A DNA stretch of 64,000 nt from Phlebopus portentosus (taxonomy: Eukaryota; Basidiomycota; Agaricomycetes; Boletales; Boletinellaceae). A program made the translations under genes and the position numbers. The notes beneath the pieces are model-generated. The model searched no databases, was not told the origin of the DNA, and saw only the letters and a program-made list of their open reading frames with translations. Shown here one piece after another: positions 21,642 to 33,973 of this stretch (position 1 is its first letter; every line of letters begins with the position of its first letter). The DNA lies in NCBI GenBank assembly GCA_037892935.1, contig JAYXKI010000012.1, forward strand, positions 1-64,000, in the 5' to 3' direction.

Positions 21642-23100
21642 AGTTTGTGATTTGCGTGCGTTCATTCCCACACTCTCAGTTAGCCTCATGAAATGTTGGA
21701 GATTGAATGCACTTTATACCAGTTTCTTTAACCTCTATCCCTGCATTGCACAACTTGATATCAACAAAAGAAACTTGTAAAATAGTATATCTATATTCAT
21801 TCCTATATGGCTGCAGATTTATTTTTTCAAACAACTTGAATTTAGAATTTATATAGCTGATTTAAAAGATTACAGTGTGCATATCTTAGGATTGAGTACA
21901 AAACTTGAAATTATAAATCCAGAGAATGAATCATTTGCATCCAAAACCCTTGCTACTGCAACAAGAATGATAAATTTTTGTGCTGTTGTGGAGTAGATAT
22001 CTGCCATCTCAGATGGCAGAAGACTAGCTTTTCATGGCACTGAGTGTAAAAACAAAGCTTATTATTCAAAAAAGTAATTCTTTTCTGAAGATTATATCAG
22101 AATGGACTCAAACAGATTCAAATTCCTATAAAAACAAGCCTAGAGTTTCATTGAGAGAGCATGCACAAGATTGTAGTTGAGAGTGAAGTAGTGTACATTA
22201 TTCCTAAGTGACTTTCTATATATGGGCACATTTTTGATCTCTGGCTGCAAGTCATATGCAGATGTTAACTATAAGGTCTTGCAACATTGGTGGTGCCATC
22301 GCATGCATTCCTACAAGCCATGCCATGTCATGCCAGTGATTAACGTAGGCTTGAGTCACTTTGAATCCTTTTTAACTGGCTGTCAAGTCACCCACATCAC
22401 ATAAAATATAGTAGGAAAGTGTTAAGTATATGTAATCTTACTTGTATGAACTTGTTATCTGCTTTTTGAAAATTTCTATAGAAAATCGGTCAAAATATAA
22501 CAAAATCTTGTTGGCAATGACCAATAAAAATAGTTTTTAATACAATTGAAGAAATCATGTAAAAATACATATTGTGCACTTTATACAGAAGAAATTTGTA
22601 AATGTGGAAGGCCTGAAGCTTAAGAACTTAAAAAGAGTCTGGGAATGCTCTGTTTCAATATATCTCCCTCAAATGGGCACCAATACCACTGACTTCTCTA
22701 CAAAGACATCATTTCTGTCACAGGAAGTCTTCAGACCCATTTGCATGTAATCAACTTTTGGTGTTGAGGATAACTAGTACTGCAATATGCATACTGAAGA
22801 GATGTTAGATATATGCTATAAAGAATGAAGAAGCACTCAACAAACAATAATAATTCAAGACAGAAAAACTTCATTAAATACATATAGTATGATAATATAC
22901 AGCCACGCACAACTATTATACATGACTATTTGCTTTAAATTTCTTTTATTGTGGTAAATTGAGAAGTGACACAGTGAGATCGGCGTGAGTTATCCAAAAA
23001 AAGCAACAATTTGAGCTCCGCCTTTGCCAGTCCCCACACGCACACACACAAGTTCTCGGTCGAGTCCCATGCACTGGCCGTAGTCGCTCAAGTGTCCCTG
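21642..23100. other. AT-rich empty stretch
   Basis: About 1.45 kb are strongly AT-rich, with short A/T runs and no open frame above about 60 codons. No element ends or coding motifs were found. It may be heavily mutated old repeat sequence. Confidence 0.5.
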
Positions 23101-23109
23101 TTTCTTTGT

Positions 23110-23639
23110 TACCCTCAACATCTATGACATCACTTTGTTCAAATACAAGCACGTGAGCCTACGAAAACCCGCAGATCAAGCAACCCAAACGAAAACTACT
23201 GGCACGGACATCGATTCCGAGTCTTCGCTAGTCGACATCATTCCCAGCGTACCTGTCCAGATCATCGACTATGATCGAGTTCGTCCCATGACTCGGTCTC
23301 TCGGCAACAAACGTCCACATTCGCATCCGGAGCGTTATTCAATTGCAATCCTCTTTCTCCGACACTCTTACCAGCGAACCAGATCCTGACAATCGACCCA
23401 CCCTACCTAAGCGAGATGACAGCGATTACAGATGCCCATTATGCCTTGACCAGGACGCGGACGGATACCTGAACTGAGCAGTGTCAGGTGTGATCATGTT
23501 TTCTTTACGCCGTGCGTATTTTTTTTAATATTTTCATCTGTCGTTCGCTGACAAAGATAAAGCACCTTCGACGTATTTTCCTCAGTTTCTGGCTTGTATT
23601 TTATCGTTGTTGGTGCCATTGCTCTCAAGCAGGTGCGAT
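23110..23639 (+). other. Coding-like fragments upstream of the HIRA copy, unidentified
   Basis: A frame from 23,135 to 23,389 continues with coding-like character to about 23,480, where CPLCLDQDADGYLN is seen in another frame. The single C-x-x-C is too little to call a RING or other finger. It may be a second gene fragment joined to the HIRA copy, or its degraded upstream region. No known family is recognised. Confidence 0.25.
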
Positions 23640-25060
23640 TAGATAAAGTTCATAAAGCTATCCTGGGTGATGCATCAAGGCTCGTGTCCGTACGCACAAG
23701 CAACCAGTGTGTGTTCTAATATTTTGTGCAGACAGCTATCGATATTCTCGGTCCACGTCTACCCAGACGGCTCCCGCATAGCTACATGCGGACTCGACGC
23801 GAAGATCTACATATGGATCACGAAACCTCTTCTCAACGAGGCAGCCGATGCAGTGAACAGGCCGCCTAAGTCGCTCTGTACGCTCACAGTGCACACTGGC
23901 CCCGTTCTTGCTGTCCATTGGGCATACTCAGAGCGCTGGCTTTCAAGTCGCAGCGACGACGAGATTATCATGATCCGGGATCTCGACCCGTCCGTGGGAT
24001 ATTTTTTTCTGCTTTCGCATTAGAACGAATTCCGCGCTCATGGATGGTGCCAGAACAGGTTCTAGAAAGGTTTGGAGCTCGGACGGAGTCAACGCTGAAG
24101 GATGGAAGCCTCCCAAGCGTCTCCCAGGCCATGAAAGTGGTATGAATTATAATCATGCTCAACATTATTTTCATTGCCTTTATCGATTTATTAGATGTAA
24201 CAGATCTCGCTTGGGCTCCTGAGGACCGTTTCCTTGCCTCGACTGGTCTTTATTCTTAAATCATGATCTGGTGCGGTTACAACTTGGAACAACTCACCAA
24301 ACTCGACATGCACCAGGGTTTCGTAAAGGATGTGTGCCGGGACCCTGTGGGCGAATTCCTCCCTAGCCAGTCTGACGACCGCACTGTGCACATGTAGAGG
24401 ATCACTAACTAGTGTCTGGAGGCGACAGTCACAGAACCTCTTTAACGTTCGCCCGGTGGCACGTCCTTCCGTCGGCTGAGGTGCGTCTACATTTATCATA
24501 TTCTCAATTTCCAGCTCATAGGATTTGCTTCAGCTGGTCCCGATGGTGCGCACATAAAAGCGTCGAACGCAACAAACAACAATGGATACGGGTTCACTGC
24601 AGCCGTCAGCTCTCACAATACACGGACGCCCGACATTAGTCTTGTCGGTCATGAGAATACTGTCGAGGTCGCTTGCTACAACCCGCACATCTTCCTGCGC
24701 GATCCGCAGATGCCGGTCGTAACATCCAACGTATGCGGCGTCGTCGCTCTGGGCTCAGACGGCCGCTCCATCAACTTCTGGCGGACGAGAAGCACGCGAC
24801 CGATCAGTGTTGCAAAGGAGGTCTTTGGGAGACGGATTATGGACCTTAGCTGGTATGCAGACGGTAGTTGTATGGTGTTGAGCGATAGCACCCTGACTAC
24901 GCTAGCATTCGAACTTGAGGCTCAGCGCCAGTATCTCAGCAAACTTGGCTTCTCCATTTGCCAAATAGCTACTTGCATTCTGCTGCTGAGCCGACGCTGT
25001 CTGTCATTGGTAAACGGACACGCAATGGGACGAGCCGTACCTACCTGACGCCTCCATTTG
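23640..25060 (+). pseudogene. HIR1: Broken copy of histone chaperone HIRA/Hir1, N-terminal WD40 region
   Basis: The order of HIRA landmarks is preserved: KLSWVMHQG (about 23,655-23,684; the expected ATG is lost), then after an intron IFSVHVYPDGSRIATCGLDA, PPKSLCTLTVHTGPVLAVHW and SDDEIIMIRDLDP. Next come GWKPPKRLPGHESG, after another intron DVTDLAWAPEDRFLAST (about 24,195-24,245), MIWCGYNLEQLTKLDMHQGF, a damaged SQSDDRTVHM, and ISLVGHENTVEVACYNPHIF (about 24,638-24,697). The last blocks are VTSNVCGVVALGSDGRSI and SVAKEVFGRRIMDLSW. HIRA deposits histone H3-H4 independently of replication. This copy has several frameshifts and stops (near 24,020, 24,260 and 24,395), and the first intron donor reads GC. 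Introns are retained, so the copy was made from DNA. The Hira/B-domain C-terminal half is absent. Confidence 0.85.
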
Positions 25061-26060
25061 TGCAACAGCAACATAGATCCGGTCGTGCAGGATCTTCGCG
25101 ACCGTGTGAACAAGTCACCTAGTTCGTCGCCCGGCGCGTTCCCAAGATTTGTGATCGTGATCGCGGGCAACGACGCGTGAAGCCTACAGTTGCAGGTTCA
25201 CTTGGAACCGCAGCAAGTGTCCATTTGGCGTCGATCTCTTCAGCATCAATTTCTATTCCCACACAGCTACCTCTGCCATTGCTGCCCGTGCATTGTTTTG
25301 TGATGTTTTTCATAGCTATATAATATAAAGTGATCTTGGAACTGATATGCATGGGTCATTGCAAGTGTATATACTTGTGCAAAGTAAAAGCCTAAAATGA
25401 AGGTATTGAATGCGGTCAAATCTCTCTCTGAATCCTCTTGTAATTTCCCAAATCCCTTCAAACTGCGAACCGGTCATAATGAATCTAGTTGTAATGGAAG
25501 ATCCCTGGAAACTTCTGAATTCTGTCAAATTACAGTGGAACTACATGTAATTCAATGTATTCTGGCCTTCCATTTTTTTCTGATGGCTGCACAGCCGCAG
25601 GCAGTCAACTGAGCGCACTGTTGATTGCATGTGACTGTGACTATCCCACATGATCCTCAGTCGGAAATACAGTCGGATATAAAGTGTTCCACACCCGAAT
25701 TTGGAAGATGGATTGCATGTCTTTTCTTGGGAAACAACTTGAATCAAGGGCATCTCCCGTCTTTGCCGACATGAGCAAGTTGGCGAAGTTGTATCCAATC
25801 CTTATAAAGCATGAAAATAGTAGGGGGGGGGGGGGGGGGTGAATACTTTTTGTACCCACGTAATAGTATGTACTTAATTTAGTAGATAGATTTGGAACGT
25901 TGGCAAGGATTTCTAGGTCTAGCTCGAGAACATTGCGTCTGCGTCTTCAGGCTCACTTTGTTGTGAGTGTTTGTGATTAACACGCGAGATATGAGCACGC
26001 TCAATGTTTACAGTATATAGCGCCAGTCTTCTCTATGTATTGGCATTGCGTGATTGGGTT
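25061..26060. other. No recognisable gene; G homopolymer
   Basis: The first 150 bp may hold the decayed linker after the HIRA WD40 domain. The rest is AT-leaning without coding signal. A run of about 17 G residues lies near 25,825-25,842, and an imperfect palindrome around 25,600 resembles the one at 37,979-38,004. Confidence 0.4.
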
Positions 26061-26067
26061 GTTTTAG

Positions 26068-26155
26068 CCACCTGAAGCACCTCAGAACGCAAAATAAATC
26101 ATCTCTCAAAGAATACTCGCCCGTTCTGCGTGGTCATAGTGTTAAAATCATGCTT
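26068..26155 (+). repeat. Dispersed AT-rich repeat, copy 1
   Basis: The pattern CCTCA(A/G)AAC(A/G)CAAAATAAAT, then CAT-TCTC, then a CCGTTTTGCATGATC-like piece and TTAAAATCAT is shared by 26,068-26,155, 32,913-33,000 and 46,138-46,215. All three copies lie in intergenic DNA in the same orientation. Probably untranslated remains of one transposon family. Confidence 0.6.
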
Positions 26156-26339
26156 TGATCATATTTCAGCTTGAATAAGAGTAAATGGCGCGCTGGACCG
26201 GGAATAATATTGCAAAAAAAAACGTGACTCGGACGGCGAGTTGCGACCAGGTGAGACTGACGGAGAAGCTACTACTGTTCATCTGTTTCAAACTAACAAC
26301 TATAACGTACAGTGCTTCAAATTTTCGCTCTGGACAAGA

Positions 26340-27230
26340 GCTCCGGACAGCTTCCATGCTAATTGCCGACCTCCCGTGGAAGTCCAGAAGGACACGCAAT
26401 ATCCGATATGTCGGAACATCAGGGTGGTATCTGGCTGTCGGTACCCTATGGAGCGGTGTTTGCCAAATGGCGCGCATTTTCAATTTGTCGTGGGCTCCTA
26501 CGAGTTTCTAATTGTTCTCTCGACTTGCAACAGGCTATGGCAGTTTGTAACTGATTGTCCGACATCAAGGAGAAGTCTCTTCGTGTACCTTCTCCGAGGA
26601 GAAAGATGGGCAGACTAGCATTACGCAATGATTATTTGGAGGATTAATCTTCACCCGCAGAAACATCGGGCAGGCGAGATCTTCCGTGTAGGGTCCCGCA
26701 ATGCATTAAGCCACGGTCATGGACCATTCGTATGTGGATACGCGCCGCTTTCGCATCAAGTTTTTGCAAAAAGAAACACAGCTTCTCAAAGCACGGGCCG
26801 TCTCCGCAACTGAATGGGGCAAATATGACCATACCCACCTGGCCGTGTGGAAGAGATCAGCACACTTCACAATGTGCTTGTCCTCACCTGATATCTCAAA
26901 TTCGGTTCTGGTGGACACAACATGTACAGAGTCATCAGTACCATAAACTTACAGTCCAAAAATGCAAGAAATTATACGAACAGGAATATGGGCTCAAAAA
27001 AGTGCGCTCCATCAGCATAGTCGAAGCATAAATTTCACTCGTGATCATTCAAGTTTACGTATGTTCCAGAATCTTACTTCAATGTTAAACAGAATTCAAG
27101 GGGATAATGGGAAGCGGACCCTGCAGACTACTCGAACTGCCGTAAATCTCTGAAACAGTGGATTTTCACTCCACTATCTAGCGATGCTTGCTTGTTGCAT
27201 TTGTACGGCGTTCTAAAAGCACAGCTGACG
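26340..27230. repeat. Mosaic dispersed repeat, copy 1 (blocks X, Y, W, Z)
   Basis: Three blocks recur elsewhere. Block X (about 26,373-26,560, with CGGAACATCAGGGTGGT) also lies at 36,630-36,815 and 42,345-42,490. Block Y (about 26,752-26,945, with CCGTCTCCGCAACTGAATGG) also lies at 35,733-35,920 and, inverted, at 42,703-42,860. Block Z (about 27,090-27,225, with ACAGAATTCAAGGGGATA) also lies at 36,943-37,078. A small block W (TGCAAGAAATTATAC) follows Y. Open frames inside are short and not conserved as protein, so this is probably a non-coding element. Confidence 0.65.
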
Positions 27231-27289
27231 TGGCCCGCATCGTCTATATGGCATAAAAGTAGTTCAAAAGTGTCCTTCCCTCCCCCAAG

Positions 27290-28292
27290 ATGGACTCAGC
27301 CACGTCAAGCACACCGCCTCATCCTTATGGTTACAAGTCCTTCCCGCATGCAGTGGACATGATCGAAGACTTGGGCTATGACCACAGGGTAGTCCATGCA
27401 CCACGCATGCCGCCTCTCAATCCTGAGGAAGACCATGGTTTCCTTGGCTATCTACTATGTGCCTTCAATCGAGCAAAAGCTCTCTCATCGAGCGTGGTAG
27501 GATCGCGACTCACATTGAGCGAGATCTTCAACTCGAGCCGAGTCACTCTCCTCAAGGCTCTCATCGGTCTCGTAAGTCATAATTTAATACTGTCTTCCGC
27601 TTCGTGCCAACACATTCATCATTCTCAGGCCGAGACGCTCAAAAATCGAGAAGCAGTGCAGGTCATCATCCTCGCTTTCGACGCAACTGAAGTCGAGGAT
27701 CCGAGAAGCGTGGCCTGGTATGCGCCGGGCGTGGCTCCAGCAAGATTAGCTTGCTTACTTGAGCAATTTTCTCGGTCGACAGGTGAAGCGGCGCAGCCTC
27801 ACCGGGAGGTGAGTAGCATTTCCACAGTAGTATTCATAAGTTCACAGATTATTGTCAAAGATCTACAATCCTTCGCCTGTCGTGGATTCAAGAAGGTCAG
27901 ACCAGCGGTTGAGCCTTCAGCTTCAGACGGAGCCACCTCCTTCATACACCGCAATGGCCTCCATCGCCTCGGACGTGCGCAACGGACTACCCGTTCTGCC
28001 CCTTAGGCAGCGAAACCGCGAGTCGCAGGCTTTATCGACGGCTAGCGCAGTGCAACTCATCCCTCTTACACATGACCATGAAGTAAACTGGCCCGACGAG
28101 CGGCCTGAACAAGTTATTTCTGTCAGACGCACGTCGTCCTTCCTTCTGGACGAGTCTGACCGCTTGGAACAGTCTGCGCCTAGGATGGAGAACGGTGGAG
28201 AGTCCCTTGGTCTATGGAACTTTCTCCGGTCCTTTTTTGCTCCTCTAGTACAGTCATGGACCGGTCCTTGCGCCACCCCACCAAATATGTAG
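27290..28292 (+). CDS. Three-exon hypothetical fungal protein, apparently intact
   Basis: Exons 27,290-27,571, 27,629-27,808 and 27,861-28,292 join at GT-AG sites to 894 nt with no stop, 297 residues. I chose the acceptor at 27,860 because it puts the last exon into its long open frame; an acceptor at 27,847 would give a shorter, less regular C-terminus. The N-terminal part reads like a folded domain (GYKSFPHAVDMIEDLGYDHR, then LGYLLCAFNRAKAL). The middle has a VQVIILAFDATEVEDPRS strand-rich segment. The C-terminal half is Pro/Ser/Gln-rich and probably disordered, with PPPSYTA, a possible WW-domain or arrestin ligand (PPxY). No family is recognised. A mosaic repeat ends 60 bp upstream. Confidence 0.6.
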
Positions 28293-28429
28293 CACATTTA
28301 CATTTTCAATGCGAAAAACACATTAGACACGTACCTATCATCATGATGTTACAGCAGAAAAAAAATCAAATGAATTGATGGAGGTTACAGCATAAATTGT
28401 CTAAAATGTGTACTTTTCAGTCTAGGTAC

Positions 28430-28562
28430 CGACCGTATCGTATACGGATCCGGCCGTATAACTCGAGCTTTACACGGATACGACCGTATATGGTGGTCAA
28501 GGTCTCATACGGATACGGAACACCCGTTTACGGGAATACGGCGTATACGAAGGTTCCGTAAC
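28430..28562. repeat. Cluster of GTATACGG-type motifs, copy 2
   Basis: About 130 bp carry repeated CGTATACGGATCCGG, CACGGATACGACCG, CATACGGATACGG and GCGTATACGAAGG strings, the same vocabulary as at 11,500-11,665. The cluster lies just beyond the 3' end of the three-exon hypothetical gene and next to the TGTGTAG-rich stretch bordering the HSP70 relic. Confidence 0.65.
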
Positions 28563-28616
28563 TCTACCAAATCAGGGTATACTACAATAACACGGACCGT
28601 TATAGCTCTACTAAAA

Positions 28617-28700
28617 AGACCATCTGTGTAGTTTCGTGTACATCACTGTGTAGTTCTGCGTAGTTTGTCTTATATTTCCTGTGTATTCATGCTCTAGCAC
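28617..28700. repeat. TGTGTAG-rich stretch on one side of the HSP70 relic
   Basis: Repeated CTGTGTAGTTT, CTGTGTAGTTC and CCTGTGTATTC words occur here. A matching vocabulary (CTGTGTAGATT, CTACACAG on the other strand) fills 30,905-31,175 on the far side of the HSP70 copy. The pair may be the subterminal region of an element that carries the HSP70 fragment, but I could not define exact ends. Confidence 0.4.
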
Positions 28701-28839
28701 AGTATTCAAAAATCCGATTTCTATTTGTGCAAATTTATAGCTTTATTAGGCAATTATCGAAAACATTCTTTGAAGGCCATCTTGTCATTGTACAGACAAC
28801 GCAACACTTAGATCGTGGCGAGAGACCGATGAGCTAAGC

Positions 28840-30770
<1,931 letters not shown>

Positions 30771-30904
30771 TGGATGAAGCAGGGACGGAGATGATTTGTA
30801 GGTGCTGGGGGTGGATAGAGTGGCATGACAGTACTAGTGGTGGCAAGAGACAAAGAGGACGACACGTCAAAATGCATCTAAGTTCGTCTGACACTCGTCA
30901 CTCG

Positions 30905-31175
30905 CACGCGTAGAGATCTGTGTAGATTCTGTGTAGATTTACATAGTTCGATTATACAAATCTAGTCTAGTTCTTATATATCAACTCTCAAAATCTAATC
31001 AAGCACCACGTCAGCTAGACAAAACTATACAGACTTTTGTGTTGCGTGATCTACACAGAAATGCGTATATCTGTGTTCCTAATGTATCTTGTTCTACACA
31101 AATTTTCTGTGTGATGTGAGACAGATTTTTGCGTAGATTTTTTTATCTTAGGTACGTACGGCTACACAGGTATGT
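30905..31175. repeat. TGTGTAG/CTACACA-rich stretch on the other side of the HSP70 relic
   Basis: The words CTGTGTAGATT, GATCTACACAGA, TCTACACA and GGCTACACAGG recur on both strands across about 270 bp. See the matching stretch at 28,617-28,700. Confidence 0.4.
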
Positions 31176-31179
31176 GTTA

Positions 31180-31980
31180 CGGACTGGCAATCCCGAAGGT
31201 TGCCGCGTACACGTTTTTTTTTCTGTCGGAGTTCAAATACCTGCCTGTTGTAGTAGTTAGCGTCGATCACAATGTCTCACTTTTACTTCACACACACTTA
31301 CACGTTGCTTCTGGAATCTATCTGCTAGATCTTGTTCGGTCGGCCTCGGATACTTGTGGAGTGCCTCGCAACACACGCAAATCTTATGTTTGACCTTCTA
31401 AGTTCTAAGATGATCATCCAACCTTGAACAGGAAAGTTTATTGCATCAAAAAATTACCGAGGCCCGCCAAATGATACAGCAGTCCACTGCAATGTCCACT
31501 CTCTGAAAACGAATGCAGACAAATTACTACAAAGATCCTAAGACAAATGGAATCCTCTTCCTCTTATCATCTGAATCAAGGCTGTGGCATGTAGATACCT
31601 TAGACGCTACTCTCCCAAAGTACGTACGCCACTTAATTTGAACTGTGGACAAGAATAAATTTATCACATTAGCTCTATATGCATACATGCAAGCCCAAAA
31701 GACAACAGCTCCAAGCCTCTCTGAACATGGAAAGTGACATGAAGCAGCCCAGTTCATTGTGCATATATTATCCTTTGATTTTGTCCTTTTTGTCTGCGAC
31801 AGATGCAAGCTTCACCAGTTTCATACTGCTGCAGATCAAGGTGAGTGCATAGTCTTGTAGCTTCAGGTTTGGTGTTTGTACAGAGATATGGACACATTTG
31901 ATGTTCACTGGAATGAGACAAACAAGATCATCATCCGCTAGCAAATTTGTATGGAGTACAAAAATATACAATGAATCGTT
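31180..31980. other. No confident gene
   Basis: The minus strand from about 32,000 to 31,750 may continue the Lys-rich relic described next (KLVKLASVADKKDKIKG). The remainder has only short frames. No RNA genes or element ends are visible. Confidence 0.35.
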
Positions 31981-32845
31981 ATTCTTCTTGATGTTCCACA
32001 TTGTACCTGGCAACTAAAGCAAGCAAAATTGCTTGCTTTTCAGCTTTCTTTGACATTGTCTTCTCAGCAGGCACGTCAGCTGGATAAATTTTTTTTAATT
32101 TCACAAGCTGAATTTTCATTATAGGGATGGTCATTCGCTCGACAGTGGAACTGTCCTGCTCCATAGAGACCAATTCAATGTGTTCATCTCAGTCCTTCTT
32201 CTTCTGCATAAGTAGGTCGGTCTTCAGTTTTTTTGCAGCATGTTCCTGATCCTTTTTTGCAGTAACTTCATGCTGCCATTTCCTCTCCAGGCCGCTTGAA
32301 TCCTCGGCACGTGCCTGCACACGCAAAAACTTTTGGTCTTCTTCACTGGTGAGTACAGTTTCAATAAATTCTTCTATGTCGTTGTGTCGATATCTAAATA
32401 CTGAATTGAATAGTCACAAAGATCTGCTTGGATTTTTGCAGGCAAAAAGCCTGAGGGAGCCAAGTGCTCCCTCATTTGCATCATTTGTTGCAGGCATCCA
32501 AGCCTGCTCCTTCTCTGCTTCAGTAAGTGCTACAATTGCTTCATCATCATTAAATTCTGATGAAAAGCACTCCCAGGTAGATAGTGCACAGTCAAGAAGG
32601 CCCTGAAAAGGGCCTCTAGTTCTAGCAGCCTCTTTTCAGTAATAAGGGTTTAAATAGCTTCAATTGCATTGGGGCAATTCCAATTCTTATTTCCATCCAG
32701 GGTGGCCTCATGAGGCTTTGCCTGTGATGAAATGATGAGCTGTGATGAGCAGATCAATTTCTGCAAGTGTTGCTTGACCTGTGTAGATGTTCGAGACTCA
32801 AGTAAGTACCTTTGATAGATCCTAGCTGAGTATAGTCTCACCTGC
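31980..32845 (-). pseudogene. Relic of a transposon-associated fungal protein
   Basis: Reading the minus strand from 32,845 downwards there are coding-like blocks in shifting frames: HEATLDGNKNWNCPNAIEAI, TEKRLLELEAL, AWMPATNDANEGALGSLRAF (about 32,505-32,445), EEDQKFLRVQARAEDSSGLE (about 32,345-32,285), a Lys-rich helix, and ADVPAEKTMSKKAEKQAILL. The pair N-[DA]-x-NEGALG followed by DDQK-[FY]-x-x-x-x-AR is a combination I associate with multi-copy proteins near DNA transposons in mushroom genomes. Stops between blocks show it is dead. The surrounding DNA is AT-rich, consistent with mutational decay. Family assignment is from memory and weak. Confidence 0.4.
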
Positions 32846-33970
32846 TCTAAGCGTGGCCTGATTTCTAGGGCATTCCATAATACACTAGTAATTTAGACAT
32901 GTGACATATTTTGGCCCTCCTACACCTCAAAACACAAAATAAATCATATCTCACCCAACACTTAACCGTTTTGCATGATCTAAGTTTTTAAATTCATCAT
33001 TGATTGTGGGTTTCATATTAAAACTTGAGCAAGGGAAATTGGTGCAAAATTGACCCCAAAACGTTGCAAACTGTCAATTTTGCATACAACCCTGACTTTC
33101 TCAAAATTTCCTGACCTCAAACCTGGCTGTACAGCTCCCCAGACCAGTCCTAAATGATAATATGACTTTATTATGAGTTTAAATATTGAGTTTGAGCTGA
33201 AATGTGTACTGGAATTGTCAGCCTGTGGCATGCCTGAGTTGCTGAAAACTGCACATCTCCCCCTAAGCTCCCTGGACCAAGAGAAGCAGTTTCCTGGCCA
33301 GATTCATACACATAAAATCATGATAATTGCACTAGATTATATATGAGCATCGTTCAGGGCTCCAGACTCAGCTGGTGAGCTGGGAAGATGCTGACTGGGA
33401 TGCTGCTATATGCCTCAGATGTTGAAGTCCGCATTGCTTTTATAGAGTCAAATGATTGAAGACTACACAGGTTGTGACTCTGGCTTGGCCAGATCTAGAG
33501 GCGGCGAGGGCTTCAGTGATGACACAAATAAAAGGCGCCAAATGATGGAATGATAGTGATCACAAGACGGAATGAAAGGAAAAAAGCAGGGTGCGGAAAG
33601 GTGACATGAAAATATGCAACATTGGGAAAAAGATGGGACGAAAGGAGAGAGGGAACTAAGGAGCTTACTTTGAATACGTTCCTGCGTATTCGACGAGATT
33701 TAAAACCTCCATGGATTTCGAGAGTTATCTTGCGGCCGACGATTGCTCCTTGTGAGTTGTGCCACGGATTTGGGCAAAATGTCATGCGTCGCAGGACTCA
33801 TGAAGAGAAGGCTAGATCACACAAAACGGGCAAGTGCACTGTTCATCGGGATATGACTTATATTTCGTGATTTGAGGCACAGGGGCCGAAATTGGGAATG
33901 TATCGTGTCTCAAGACTTCTGAAGAAAACCGAAGCTATCATGGTAATATGCTTCATCCGAGCCTCCTTCC
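32846..33970. other. AT-rich stretch without gene; holds dispersed repeat copy 2
   Basis: The interval contains the AT-rich dispersed repeat at 32,913-33,000 and otherwise only short frames. One of 82 codons at 33,622-33,870 has two Cys pairs (CELCHGFG), but no family can be named. Confidence 0.4.
32913..33000 (+). repeat. Dispersed AT-rich repeat, copy 2
   Basis: This copy reads CCTCAAAACACAAAATAAAT, then CATATCTCACCC and CCGTTTTGCATGATC. It matches 46,138-46,215 best and 26,068-26,155 less well. Confidence 0.6.
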
Positions 33971-33973
33971 TAT

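Noticed and set aside
23420..23480. RING-finger start (CPLCLDQD)
   Set aside because: Only one C-x-x-C pair is present and the rest of the zinc-ligand pattern is missing.
23640..25060. HIRA copy as cargo of the same TIR family as SMC1
   Set aside because: No CACAG ends, GGGCGATC arrays or inverted repeats were found within about 1 kb on either side.
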